Assembly: GCA_009377645.1 (NCBI GenBank)
Contig: WHTQ01000034.1
Span: forward strand, 1 to 43,420
Direction: 5' to 3'
DNA: 43,420 bases
From: Micromonosporaceae bacterium
Lineage (GTDB): Bacteria; Actinomycetota; Actinomycetes; Mycobacteriales; Micromonosporaceae
Shown: piece after piece, positions 30,939 through 39,190 of the stretch
How positions within the stretch are numbered: position 1 is the first letter of the stretch
How the letters are laid out: every line of letters begins with the position of its first letter
Notes under the pieces: generated by a model
What the model saw: the letters and a program-made list of their open reading frames with translations, nothing else
What the model was told of the DNA's origin: nothing
Database searches by the model: none
Program-made: the position numbers and the translations under genes

Positions 30939-33464
30939 ATGAGCCTCTCACTCCGACTCAAGGCTAGGTTCCGGCGGTTCCTGGAGCGGCCGGGCACGAC
31001 AGTGGATCTTGCACCGCTGAGCGCGCAACTGCCGGCAGTCGAGGCGCGTGGCGAGGAGCTGACCTCGCTCGACGACGACGAGCTCACCGAGGCCGCGACC
31101 GAGGCCGCCGGCCCGATCGAGATCAGCGCGATCGGTCGGGAGGCCGCCCACCGGGCACTCGGCGAGCGGGCGTACGACGAGCAGGTCCTCGGCGTCATGT
31201 CGCTGCTGGCCGGGCACGTCTCCGAGATGGCCACCGGGGAAGGCAAGACCCTGGTCGCCTGCATCGCCGGGTACGGGCATGTCCGGCGCGGCAACGGCCC
31301 GGTGCACGTGCTCACGATCAATGACTACCTGGCCCGCCGGGACGCCGAGTGGATGGCGCCGGTCTACCGGCTGCTCGGGATGTCGGTCGGCTGGGTCACC
31401 GAGAACTCCACCCGGGAGGAGCGGCGGGAGGCGTACGCGAAGGACGTCACCTACGTGTCGGTCAGCGAGGCCGGGTTCGACTACCTGCGCGACCAGCTGG
31501 TCACGGACGTCGCCGACCGGGTCAAGCCGCAGCTGGTGACCGCGATCGTGGACGAGGCGGACTCGATCCTGATCGACGAGGCCCGGGTGCCGCTGGTGCT
31601 GGCCGGGTCGGTCACCACCGAGCTGGACCCGCTGCACGCCGCCACCGCGCTGGTGCGCGAGCTGCGCCCGGACGTCGACTACGAGGTGGCCGACGACGGG
31701 CGCAGCGTGGCGCTGACCCCGCAGGGCACGGTCACGGTCGAGAAGGCGCAGGGCGACATCGACCTGTACGCGGACGAGTACGCCACCCAGCTGTTCGCGG
31801 TGAACGTCGCGCTGCACGCCCACGCGCTGGTGCAGCGGGACGTGGACTACATCGTCCGGAACGGGGCGGTCGAGCTGGTCGACGAGTTCCGGGGCCGGGT
31901 GGCGCAGCGCCGCCGGTGGCCGGATGGATTGCAGGCGGCGGTGGAGGCCAAGGAGGGGCTGGACGCGACCGCCGAGGGCGAGGTGCTCGGGACGATCACG
32001 ATCCAGTCCTACCTCAAGCTCTACCCGCACGTGTGCGGGATGACGGCTACCGCGGTGCTGGTCGGTGACCAGCTGCGGGAGTTCTTCGACCTGGAGGTGG
32101 CGGTGATCCCCCGCCACAAGCCGGTGATCCGCACCGATGAGCCGGACCGGCTCTACGCCAGCCGGGAGGAGCGGGACGAGGCCCTGGTCGCCGAGATCTC
32201 CGCCTGCCACGCGGAGGGCCGGCCGGTGCTGGTCGGCACCCAGGACGTCAAGGAGTCCGAGGCGCTGGCCGTCGCGCTACGCGCAGTCGACGTATCGTGC
32301 GTGGTGCTGAACGCGAAGAACGACGCCGAGGAGGCGGCGATCATCGCCGAGGCCGGGACCCACGAGGCGGTCACGGTCTCCACCCAGATGGCCGGCCGGG
32401 GGGTGGACATCCGGCTCGGCGGCAGCGACCAGGCCGACTGGGACCGGGTGGCCGACCTCGACGGGCTGTACGTGATCGGCAGTGGCCGCCACGACAGCCG
32501 CCGGGTCGACGACCAGCTCCGGGGCCGGGCCGGCCGGCAGGGCGACCCGGGCGGGTCGGTGTTCTTCGTGAGCCTGGAGGACGACCTGGTGGTCCGGCAC
32601 GCCGCCGACATGATCCCGTCGTCGCCACGGATCCACGCCGACGGCCTGATCGACGACTCCGATGTGGATTACGCGGTCGAGCACGCGCAGCGGGTCGCGG
32701 AGGGGGTTAACTTCGAGATCCACCGCAACACCTGGCGCTACCACGTGGTGGTCGAGCAGCAGCGCCAGGACCTGGCAACCTGGCGGGAGGAGTTGCTCAC
32801 CACCGACGCCGCGCTGACCCTGGTCGACGAACGGCTCCCCGCCCACCTGGCCGAAGTCGAAGCCAAGGCGGCGGCCGAAGCAGACGCCGAGGCAGAAGCT
32901 GAGGCTGAAGCCGAGACCGAGACCGAGGCAGACGCAGAGGCCGAGGCTGACGCCAAGGCTGAGGCTGAGACCGAAGCCGAGGAAGCCGAGCCCGACCCCG
33001 AGACCGACACGGATCCCGAAGCCGAAGCCGACGAGCTGGAGGAGCCCGAGGAGCCCGAGGAGTCGGACGAGTCGGACGAGTCGGACGAGGAGCGGGAGCT
33101 GCGTGCGCGGATCGCCCGTTCGATCGCCCTGTTCCATCTGGACCGCGGGTGGGCCGAGCACCTGGCCACGCTGGCCGAGGTGCGCGAGGGCGTCCACCTG
33201 CGCGCACTGGGCCGGCTGGACCCGCTGGACGAGTTCCACCGCGCCGCGGTGCCGGCCTTCACCCAGCTCCGGGACAAGATCGAGCGCCGAATCGTGGAGA
33301 CCTACGCCGAGGCGGACATCTCCGAGGACTGGCAGCCCGCCGACGTGAACCTGCTCCGCCCGAGCGCGACCTGGACCTACCTGGTGCACGACAACCCGTT
33401 CGGCTCCGAGCTGGAGCGCCTGGTCAGCTCGGTGTCCCGCCGCCTCGGGTCCCGCCGCCGCTGA
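30939..33464 (+). CDS. secA2: Accessory Sec translocase ATPase SecA2 with an acidic low-complexity insert
   Basis: An 841-residue SecA paralogue. Walker A is EMATGEGKTLVA (Lys103), Walker B is AIVDEADSILIDEARVPL (Asp205), and motifs TINDYLARRDAEWM, MTATAVLVG, STQMAGRGVDIRLGG and QLRGRAGRQGDPG complete the DEAD motor. The C-terminal scaffold (NTWRYHVVVEQQRQDL, then ALFHLDRGWAEHLATLAEVR and LRALGRLDPLDEFHR) matches mycobacterial-type SecA2 rather than housekeeping SecA, and there is no C-terminal zinc tail. Residues about 640-720 are an acidic Glu/Ala/Asp/Ser stretch not expected in the family. SecA2 works with SecYEG to export a small set of proteins. No secY2 or accessory export gene lies nearby. 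Confidence 0.93.
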   Translation: MSLSLRLKARFRRFLERPGTTVDLAPLSAQLPAVEARGEELTSLDDDELTEAATEAAGPIEISAIGREAAHRALGERAYDEQVLGVMSLLAGHVSEMATGEGKTLVACIAGYGHVRRGNGPVHVLTINDYLARRDAEWMAPVYRLLGMSVGWVTENSTREERREAYAKDVTYVSVSEAGFDYLRDQLVTDVADRVKPQLVTAIVDEADSILIDEARVPLVLAGSVTTELDPLHAATALVRELRPDVDYEVADDGRSVALTPQGTVTVEKAQGDIDLYADEYATQLFAVNVALHAHALVQRDVDYIVRNGAVELVDEFRGRVAQRRRWPDGLQAAVEAKEGLDATAEGEVLGTITIQSYLKLYPHVCGMTATAVLVGDQLREFFDLEVAVIPRHKPVIRTDEPDRLYASREERDEALVAEISACHAEGRPVLVGTQDVKESEALAVALRAVDVSCVVLNAKNDAEEAAIIAEAGTHEAVTVSTQMAGRGVDIRLGGSDQADWDRVADLDGLYVIGSGRHDSRRVDDQLRGRAGRQGDPGGSVFFVSLEDDLVVRHAADMIPSSPRIHADGLIDDSDVDYAVEHAQRVAEGVNFEIHRNTWRYHVVVEQQRQDLATWREELLTTDAALTLVDERLPAHLAEVEAKAAAEADAEAEAEAEAETETEADAEAEADAKAEAETEAEEAEPDPETDTDPEAEADELEEPEEPEESDESDESDEERELRARIARSIALFHLDRGWAEHLATLAEVREGVHLRALGRLDPLDEFHRAAVPAFTQLRDKIERRIVETYAEADISEDWQPADVNLLRPSATWTYLVHDNPFGSELERLVSSVSRRLGSRRR
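32856..33099 (+). repeat. Low-complexity coding repeat, acidic (EA, EE P, ESD units) inside secA2
   Basis: Degenerate 6-bp units of the type GAGGCN/GAAGCN encode alternating Glu-Ala and Asp-Ala, followed by three near-identical units of GAGGAGCCC type and then four GAGTCGGAC-type units near 33058-33090. All are in frame and keep the reading frame open. Confidence 0.85.
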
Positions 33465-33478
33465 CAACCGTCCGTTGC

Positions 33479-33518
33479 GGGTGCATGTTGTCGCTGGAGC
33501 GACAATATAAGTGCACCC
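33479..33518. terminator. Two-storey hairpin between convergent secA2 and arfB
   Basis: Outer arms GGGTGCA (33479-33485) and TGCACCC (33512-33518) enclose inner arms TTGTCGC (33488-33494) and GCGACAA (33499-33505) around a TGGA loop. The internal loop is asymmetric (TG against TATAAG). The position, 14 bases after one stop and 12 after the other, suits a bidirectional terminator, though the unpaired A/T-rich bulge is unusual. Confidence 0.6.
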
Positions 33519-33530
33519 AATCCGGCGGGC

Positions 33531-33956
33531 TCAGTCGGCGGGCGGGCGGCGGTCCCGCTTGGTCTCCGACCGGCGGCGCTTGCTCGCCAGCCGCCGCTCC
33601 ACCGCCCCGCGGGAGGGCCGGGTCGGGCGGCGGGGCCGGGCCGGTGGAGCGATCGCGTCGGCCAGCAGCCGGACCAGCCGGGCCGCCGCCGCCCGCCGGT
33701 TCTGCAGCTGCGACCGATGCTCAGACGCCGTCACCGTCAGCACCCCGCCGACCAGCCGCGACTCCAGTCGCGCCAGTGCCCGAGCCTTCAGGTGCTCCGG
33801 AAGCGCGGCGGTCGCGGCCAGGTCGAAGCTCAGCTCCACCCGCGAGTCAGCGGTGTTCACCGACTGCCCGCCCGGCCCACTGGACCGGCTGAACCGCCAG
33901 CCCAGCTCGCCCCGCGGGATCGTCACCCGCGACGTCACCTGGAGCCCGTCGTCCAC
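33531..33956 (-). CDS. arfB: Peptidyl-tRNA hydrolase ArfB (YaeJ-type ribosome rescue factor)
   Basis: A 141-residue protein. The catalytic GGQ is in SRSSGPGGQSVNTADSRVEL, where the loop hydrolyses peptidyl-tRNA on stalled ribosomes. The basic C-terminal tail (RRPTRPSRGAVERRLASKRR, then RSETKRDRR) is the part that enters the empty mRNA channel, so the domain order and length match ArfB rather than release factors RF1/RF2. GTG at 33956 is chosen because the conserved domain begins with VTSRVTIPRGELGWRF just after it; a longer frame from 34034 has no homologous content. Confidence 0.9.
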   Translation of the reverse strand: MDDGLQVTSRVTIPRGELGWRFSRSSGPGGQSVNTADSRVELSFDLAATAALPEHLKARALARLESRLVGGVLTVTASEHRSQLQNRRAAAARLVRLLADAIAPPARPRRPTRPSRGAVERRLASKRRRSETKRDRRPPAD

Positions 33957-34041
33957 CGTCCCAGCATCGCGTAACGGGCGACCCCCACCCCATCCGGGTG
34001 AGCTGAGAGCCCGCAGATCTGTGGGTCCCACCACCGGGGTA

Positions 34042-34449
34042 CTACGGGCAGTTGACCCATTCGTCGGTGCCGTCGGCGAAGACCTGGTGCTTCCACACCG
34101 GCAGCCGGGCCTTCACCTCGTCGACCAGCCTGGCGCAGGCCGCGAACGCCTCGGCCCGGTGGGCGGTGGCGACCGCGGCGGCCAGCGCGACGTCGCCGAT
34201 CTGGAGCACCCCGACCCGGTGCGAGACCGCGATCGCGCGTACCGCCGGGTCGGCGGCCACGACCGCGGCGACCTCCTTCAGCACCGCCTCGGCGCTCGGG
34301 TGGGCCTCGTACTCCAGCCACCGGACCGTCCGCCCGTGGTCGTGGTCGCGCACCACCCCGGCGAACGAGACCACCGCCCCGGCCGCCGGGTCGACTACGG
34401 CCCGCTCGTGTGCGGCGAGATCCAGCGGCGCTTCGGTCACGGCGATCAT
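34042..34449 (-). CDS. moaE: Molybdopterin synthase large (catalytic) subunit MoaE
   Basis: A 135-residue protein with the MoaE pattern: VVSFAGVVRDHDHGRTVRWL, EYEAHPSAEAVLKEV, ISHRVGVLQIGDVALAAAV-like core, and the catalytic end VDEVKARLPVWKHQVFADGT. With the sulfur carrier MoaD it inserts two sulfurs into cyclic pyranopterin monophosphate to form molybdopterin. No moaD lies in the window. Its start overlaps the moeA stop by 4 bases (ATGA). Confidence 0.93.
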   Translation of the reverse strand: MIAVTEAPLDLAAHERAVVDPAAGAVVSFAGVVRDHDHGRTVRWLEYEAHPSAEAVLKEVAAVVAADPAVRAIAVSHRVGVLQIGDVALAAAVATAHRAEAFAACARLVDEVKARLPVWKHQVFADGTDEWVNCP

Positions 34450-35669
34450 GGCAGCTCCCCGGGTAGCAGCGGTAGCGGCAGCAGCGGCACCTCGTCGCCG
34501 GCCGAGCCCTCGGTCCCGGGCGCGATCACGGCGAACCCGACCGCGCCGGCCAGCCCCCGCAGCATCGCCGACCCGGCGTGCCGCAGCGGGTAGGCCAGGC
34601 CGCTGTCCGGGTCACGCCGCACCAGCGCCAGGTGGGTGTGCTCACCCCGGCCGGGCACCGGCGCGCCCAACCGCACCCGCGGGTACGCGGGGCGGGGCGG
34701 GACCGGCCGGCCGGACCAGCCGGCCAGCAGCGGCGCGACCAGTGTCACCAGCGCCACCACCGCGGACTGCGGGTTGCCGGGCAGGCCGGCGACCGCGGCG
34801 GTCCGCCCGCCCGGCGCGGGCACGGTGGCCAGCAGCATCGGGAAGCCGGGCCGGACCGCCACCGTGTCCACCACGTACGCCGCGCCGAGCTCGGCCAGCG
34901 CCGGGTGCAGGTGGTCGACCGGTCCGTGCATGGTGCCGCCAGTGGTGCACACCAGGTCGGCACCTTTGTCCACAGCGGACGATATCGCGCTCACGTGCGC
35001 CGCCAGGGTGTCCACCCCGGGGCCGGGCACGGGACCGTCCACGGTGGCACCGAGCCGACGCAGCCAGCCGGGCAGCTGCGGGCCGAGCGCGTCCCGGACC
35101 CGGCCGCCGCCGGGCGCGCCCGCCGCCAGCAGCTCGTCGCCGAACACCAGCACCGCCGCGCGCGGCGCCGGGCGCACCGCCAGGTCGTCGTACCCGCCCG
35201 CGGCGGCGAGCCCGACCAGCGCGGGCGTAACCGCGGTGCCGGCCGGCGCCAGCTGCTCCCCGGCGGCGGCCTCCTCGCCGGCCGGCCGCCACTCTGGTTT
35301 CGCCCGCGGAGTCCCGCTGACCCGGCCGTCCGAGCCGGTGGTGGAGTCCTCCACCCGCAGGATCGCGGTGGTGCCGGCCGGCACCATCGCCCCGGTGGCG
35401 ATCTCGACGCACTCCCCGTCGGCGGCCAGCGGCGGCGGCTCCGCGCCGGCCAGCACCCGGCCGGTGACCCGCCACGGCCCGTCCCCGCGTACCGCCCAAC
35501 CGTCCACGCTGGAGCTCGGGAACGCGGGCAGGTCGGTCCGGGCGGCCAGCGGCTCGGCCAGCACCCGGCCGTCCGCGTCCGGCAACGCCACCCGGACCGG
35601 TGCCGGAGCCGCGTCCCGCCCTACCGCCCAGGCGGCGGTGACCGCCTCGGCCCACGGTGTCACGCCCAC
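34446..35669 (-). CDS. moeA: Molybdopterin molybdenumtransferase MoeA
   Basis: A 407-residue protein. N-terminal LPAFPSSSVDGWAVRG is the conserved MoeA signature (normally NSAMDGYA; here SSSVDGWA). The MoCF-like domain has VLVFGDELLAAG, DLVCTTGGTMHGPVDHL and the LPGNPQSAVVALVTLV loop that contacts the cofactor. The C-terminal beta domain ends near residue 400. It inserts molybdate into adenylylated molybdopterin, in a pair with moaE downstream. GTG start at 35669 follows minus-strand TAGGCT by 6 bases and is probably leaderless. Confidence 0.93.
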   Translation of the reverse strand: MGVTPWAEAVTAAWAVGRDAAPAPVRVALPDADGRVLAEPLAARTDLPAFPSSSVDGWAVRGDGPWRVTGRVLAGAEPPPLAADGECVEIATGAMVPAGTTAILRVEDSTTGSDGRVSGTPRAKPEWRPAGEEAAAGEQLAPAGTAVTPALVGLAAAGGYDDLAVRPAPRAAVLVFGDELLAAGAPGGGRVRDALGPQLPGWLRRLGATVDGPVPGPGVDTLAAHVSAISSAVDKGADLVCTTGGTMHGPVDHLHPALAELGAAYVVDTVAVRPGFPMLLATVPAPGGRTAAVAGLPGNPQSAVVALVTLVAPLLAGWSGRPVPPRPAYPRVRLGAPVPGRGEHTHLALVRRDPDSGLAYPLRHAGSAMLRGLAGAVGFAVIAPGTEGSAGDEVPLLPLPLLPGELP

Positions 35670-35675
35670 CCGCCC

Positions 35676-35681
35676 AGCCTA
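35676..35681 (-). promoter_or_regulatory. -10 element of the moeA-moaE operon (leaderless)
   Basis: Minus-strand TAGGCT lies 6 bases before the GTG at 35669 and overlaps the stop codon of the upstream NHL-protein gene (35679). Confidence 0.5.
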
Positions 35682-37557
35682 GCCACCGCCAGGACTCGCC
35701 TGGCGAGCCAGCAGGACCAGCGGAAGCTCGACGGCGCCGTCCGGCTCGACGGTCACCGGCACGCCCCAGTCCTGCCGGACCAGGTGGCAGGCCGGATGCG
35801 GGGAGCCGGCGTCGCAGGTCGCCGCCTGCGCGACCACCTGCAGCACTCCCGGGCCGGCGTCCGGGTCGAGCACCAGGGTGCGGGCCAGCTCGGTGCCGGA
35901 CCCGCCGCCGGCGCGCAGCAGCCCGGCCGGGGACGCGGAGACCTCGAGCCGGGTGGCCGGCCCGAACGACTCGTCCAGCTTCTGCCCCGGCGCCGGGGTG
36001 AAGACCACCTCGAGCCGGACCTCGCCGGCGGCCAGCGCGGTCGGCGGCCGCTCGGTGCGCATCCGCCGGCCGGCCGGATCAAAGGCCCCGGCACCGGCCG
36101 GAAGCCGGCTGATCCGGTGCCCGGCCGACTCGACCACCAGCACTTCACCGTCCGGCCCGACCACCAGGTCGCTCGGCTCGGCCAGCCCGGTGGCCACGGT
36201 GGCCACCGCGTCGTCGGCCGGGTCGTAGCGCCGCACCGCGCCGTTGTACGTGTCGGCGACCAGCACCGCGCCGCCGGGCAGCGCCGCCACCCCGAGCGGA
36301 TGCTGCAGCAGCGCCCCGGCCGCCGGGCCGTCCACGTGCCCGAAGTCGAACAGCCCCTCGCCGACCGCGGTGTGCAGCTCTCCGTCCGCCACCCACCGCA
36401 GCGCGCTGGTCTCGCTGTCGACCAGCCACAGCCGGGTGCCGTCCGGGGCGGCCGACAGGCCCGACGGCTGGGCTAGCCAGGCCGCACCGACCGGCCCGTC
36501 CCGCAGCCCCTCGACCGTGGTCCCGGCCCACATCCCGACCGTCCGCTTCACCGGGTCGAACCACCACAGCTGGTGGCTGCCGGCCATCGCCACGATCACC
36601 CGGCCCTCGAACCAGGCCAGGTCCCAGGGCGAGGACAGGTCGGCCGCGTACGCGTCGTGCGGGTGGTGGTCGAACGCCAGACCGGCCCGGCCCCGCCACG
36701 GGCGACCGGTGCCGGCCACCGTCCGCACCTGCGGATCTCCGCCGTCGTCCCCGGTCAGCCGGACTCCCCGGAGCAGATGGTTCCCGGTGTCGGCGACCAG
36801 CAGGTCGTAGCCGGCGATCCCGGCCACGTGCTCGGGCAGCCGGCACAACCCCTGCGGTTCGCTGAACTGGGCGGTGCCGGCCGGTCCGTCCGCGCGGCCA
36901 CGCTGGCCGGACCCGATCCGCCGCCGTACCGTCTCCGCGTCGCCGGCCAGCTCCACTATCGAGTGGTGGGCGGAGTCCGCGACCAGCAGGCCGCCCTCCG
37001 GCAGCGCCACCGCCTTGCCCGGAAACCGCAGCGCTGTCCCGGCCGCCGCCGCCGGCGACGCATCGCCGTGCCGGTCGCCGCCCGGACGCAGGGTGCCGCG
37101 CTCCTGGTGGGCGGCGACCAGGTCGGCGACCAGCCGGGCCAGGCTGTCGGCGTGGCCCTCCCCGGCCATCGACGCGACCAGGTAGCCCCTCCGGGTCGAC
37201 GACCGCCAGGGTCGGCCAGGCCCGAGCCGCATACTGCCGCCAGGTGACCAGGTCCGGGTCGTCCAGCACCGGGTGGGTGACCCCGTACCGCTCCACCGCG
37301 GCGGCCAGCGCGGCCGGATCCCGCTCGTGGTCGAACTTCGGGGAGTGGACGCCGATCACCACCAGCTGGTCGGGGTAGGCCCGCTCCAGCGGGCGCAGCT
37401 CGTCGAGCACGTGCAGACAGTTGATGCAGCAGAAGGTCCAGAAGTCGAGCAGGACGATCCGGCCCCGCAGGTCGGCCAGGCGCAGCGACCGGCCGCCGGT
37501 GTTCAGCCAGCCGCGCCCGGCCAGCTCAGGCGCGCGTACCCGGGCGGCGGTGGTCAT
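35679..37557 (-). CDS. Thioredoxin-like/NHL-repeat protein, apparent frameshift in a G run
   Basis: The first frame, from ATG 37557, encodes a thioredoxin-fold start: WLNTGGRSLRLADLRGRIVL, DFWTFCCINCLHVLDELRPL, GVHSPKFDHERD and YAARAWPTLAVVDPEG. It then loses homology. The other frame resumes at once as YLVASMAGEGHADSLARLV and continues through NHL propeller repeats (GLLVADSAHHSIVEL, YDLLVADTGNHLLRGVRL, VLVADTYNGAVRRY, VLVVESAGHRISRL) to the stop at 35679. The junction is the GGGG run (plus-strand CCCC, 37186-37189): one G fewer would restore a single ~625-residue NHL-thioredoxin protein. Such proteins are widespread and presumed redox-linked. It is unclear whether the break is real or an assembly error. 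Confidence 0.82.
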
Positions 37558-37575
37558 GGCGGATCTCGCCGCCCG

Positions 37576-38793
37576 TTACTCGGCCGGTTCGGGGGCGACC
37601 GGTGCCAGGCAGTAGAACTGCGCCGGCGGTCCGGGCACCTCGATCGCCGGCTGGGTCGGGTCGTCACACGCGTCCTGACTGTCGACCTGCGCCACGATCT
37701 CGAACGCCCCCGGGTCGCCGCAGTCGGCCGGCTTCGCGTCGGTGCCGTCCTGCACCACACAGTCGCCGACCGCGTAGGCGTCCGAGCCGGCCGAGGAGCT
37801 CAGCTTCTCCAGCAGGTACGGGATGCTCAGGGCGCCGAGGACGAGGATGGTCGCCCCGACCAGCACCAGGCCCACGATCACCCCGATCGGCGGACCGGAC
37901 TTGTCACCGTCGCCGTCGCTGCCGCCGCTGGGCGGTGCCGGGACCGCGCCGGCGGGGGGCGGTCCCGGCCCGGCCGGTTGCTGCGGGAGGTAGCCGGTGG
38001 CCTCCGGGTACGGCGGCGGGGCGGGAGTCGGGGGCGGGAACGGCGACTGGGGCGGGAACGGCGACTGGGGCGGGGGCACCGGATCGGCCGGGGACGGAGC
38101 GGAGGCCGCCGGGTGCGCGGCCGGAGCCGGCGCGCCCGGTGCCAGAGCCGGAGCCGGCGCGGGAGCGGCCGCCGGGCCGAGCAGGTCGCTATAGACCGGG
38201 ACGGCCGGCGGTCGCTGCCGCGGTAGCCGGGGGAACGCCGGCGGCGGCGGCTCCGGCTGACCGAACGCCGCCGGCTGCTCCGGTCGACCGTCGTCGCCGG
38301 GCCAGCCGGCCTGGCCACCGGTGGGTCGGACCGGCAGCGGGGGCGGTGGCGGGGGCGGTGGCGGGGGGCTGGTCGGCTGCGGCATTCCGGCGGCGGTCTG
38401 GTAGACCCGCGGCTGCGGTACGAACGACGGCACCTGCCCGTCGTGCGGAGCGGCCCGGTTCGCGGTCGGCACCGCCGCCACCGCGGCCGCGCCGCGCACC
38501 GGCCCGGCGTCCGGCGCGGGCGCCACCGGACCCGGCGGGCTGGTCGGTATCGAGGGCTCGCCCTCCGGTCGGGCGGGCGGAACCGACGCGGAGCCTCGTA
38601 CCCGATCCGGGGTGGGCTGGACCGTGTCGGAGCTGGGCTGCTGGTGGGCGACTGGTTCGGCCGCCGGAGGGTAGCCGTACGGCGCCGGCGGTTCCGGCGG
38701 ACGGCGGTCCGGCGGCGGACGGTACTGGAACATGCTGGGCGGCTGGGCCGGGGCGCTGCTCGGGTGCTGGTCCTGGTGGCCCTCGGACGTCAT
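37576..38793 (-). CDS. Proline-rich single-pass membrane protein with LppU-like extracellular domain
   Basis: A 405-residue protein. Residues 1-300 are disordered, rich in Pro, Ala, Gly and Gln, with a run of ten prolines near 145 and two PPQSPF units near 255. One membrane helix follows (PIGVIVGLVLVGATILVLGA). The last 75 residues contain Cys in AVGDCVVQDG, PADCGDP, DACDDP and FYCLAP, the spacing of LppU/SCO3897-type domains, which would form two disulfides outside the cell. AGGAGG is placed correctly before the ATG. Function unknown; it is probably an envelope protein with a cytoplasmic Pro-rich interaction region. Confidence 0.82.
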   Translation of the reverse strand: MTSEGHQDQHPSSAPAQPPSMFQYRPPPDRRPPEPPAPYGYPPAAEPVAHQQPSSDTVQPTPDRVRGSASVPPARPEGEPSIPTSPPGPVAPAPDAGPVRGAAAVAAVPTANRAAPHDGQVPSFVPQPRVYQTAAGMPQPTSPPPPPPPPPPLPVRPTGGQAGWPGDDGRPEQPAAFGQPEPPPPAFPRLPRQRPPAVPVYSDLLGPAAAPAPAPALAPGAPAPAAHPAASAPSPADPVPPPQSPFPPQSPFPPPTPAPPPYPEATGYLPQQPAGPGPPPAGAVPAPPSGGSDGDGDKSGPPIGVIVGLVLVGATILVLGALSIPYLLEKLSSSAGSDAYAVGDCVVQDGTDAKPADCGDPGAFEIVAQVDSQDACDDPTQPAIEVPGPPAQFYCLAPVAPEPAE

Positions 38794-38909
38794 GTGCGCG
38801 CCTCCTGATACCGATGACAGTTGCCAACCGTACCGTTCGACGTCGTCGGAGGGAATCCCGGGCGCACCCGCCGGACCCCGGGCGAACCGGGGCCCGACCC
38901 GGGGGTCGG

Positions 38910-39041
38910 TCAGCGGCCGAGGGTGGCGAGCATCTCGTCCCGGACCGCCCGGGACGTGGTCGTGCTCATCGCGCTTCGCAGCGCCCGAGCGTGCCGCGCG
39001 GCCTCCCGGTGAGTACGGCGGCGGTGCTTCATCGTAGACAT
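38910..39041 (-). CDS. Small basic protein (43 residues)
   Basis: MSTMKHRRRTHREAARHARA begins a 43-residue protein that ends RDEMLATLGR. It is strongly basic in the first half and helical by appearance. GGGAGG lies 6 bases before the ATG at 39041, a better ribosome-binding site than most genes here. It lies alone between the Pro-rich protein gene and the terminator of the dehydrogenase operon. No family is recognised; a DNA-, RNA- or ribosome-binding peptide is possible but unsupported. Confidence 0.6.
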   Translation of the reverse strand: MSTMKHRRRTHREAARHARALRSAMSTTTSRAVRDEMLATLGR

Positions 39042-39143
39042 CAGGTTCCTCCCTTCCCTACGATTACACCATCTGCAACACTCCTCATCCACTGATTATT
39101 CGGTGATTCGCCACACGTACTCGCATGTTCTTAAGTCAGACAA

Positions 39144-39175
39144 GACCCCCGGACCCGTGGTCGGGTCCGGGGGTC
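39144..39175 (-). terminator. Strong intrinsic terminator of the dehydrogenase operon
   Basis: GACCCCCGGACCCG (39144-39157) and CGGGTCCGGGGGTC (39162-39175) form a perfect 14-bp stem with a TGGT loop, 16 bases after the E2 stop. On the minus strand it is followed by TTGTCTGACTT. Confidence 0.85.
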
Positions 39176-39190
39176 CGGCTGGCCGAGCGG

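Noticed and set aside
32856-33099. Possible CRISPR array or non-coding satellite in secA2
   Set aside because: Units are 6-9 bp, have no spacers, and keep the protein frame open; this is a coding low-complexity stretch.
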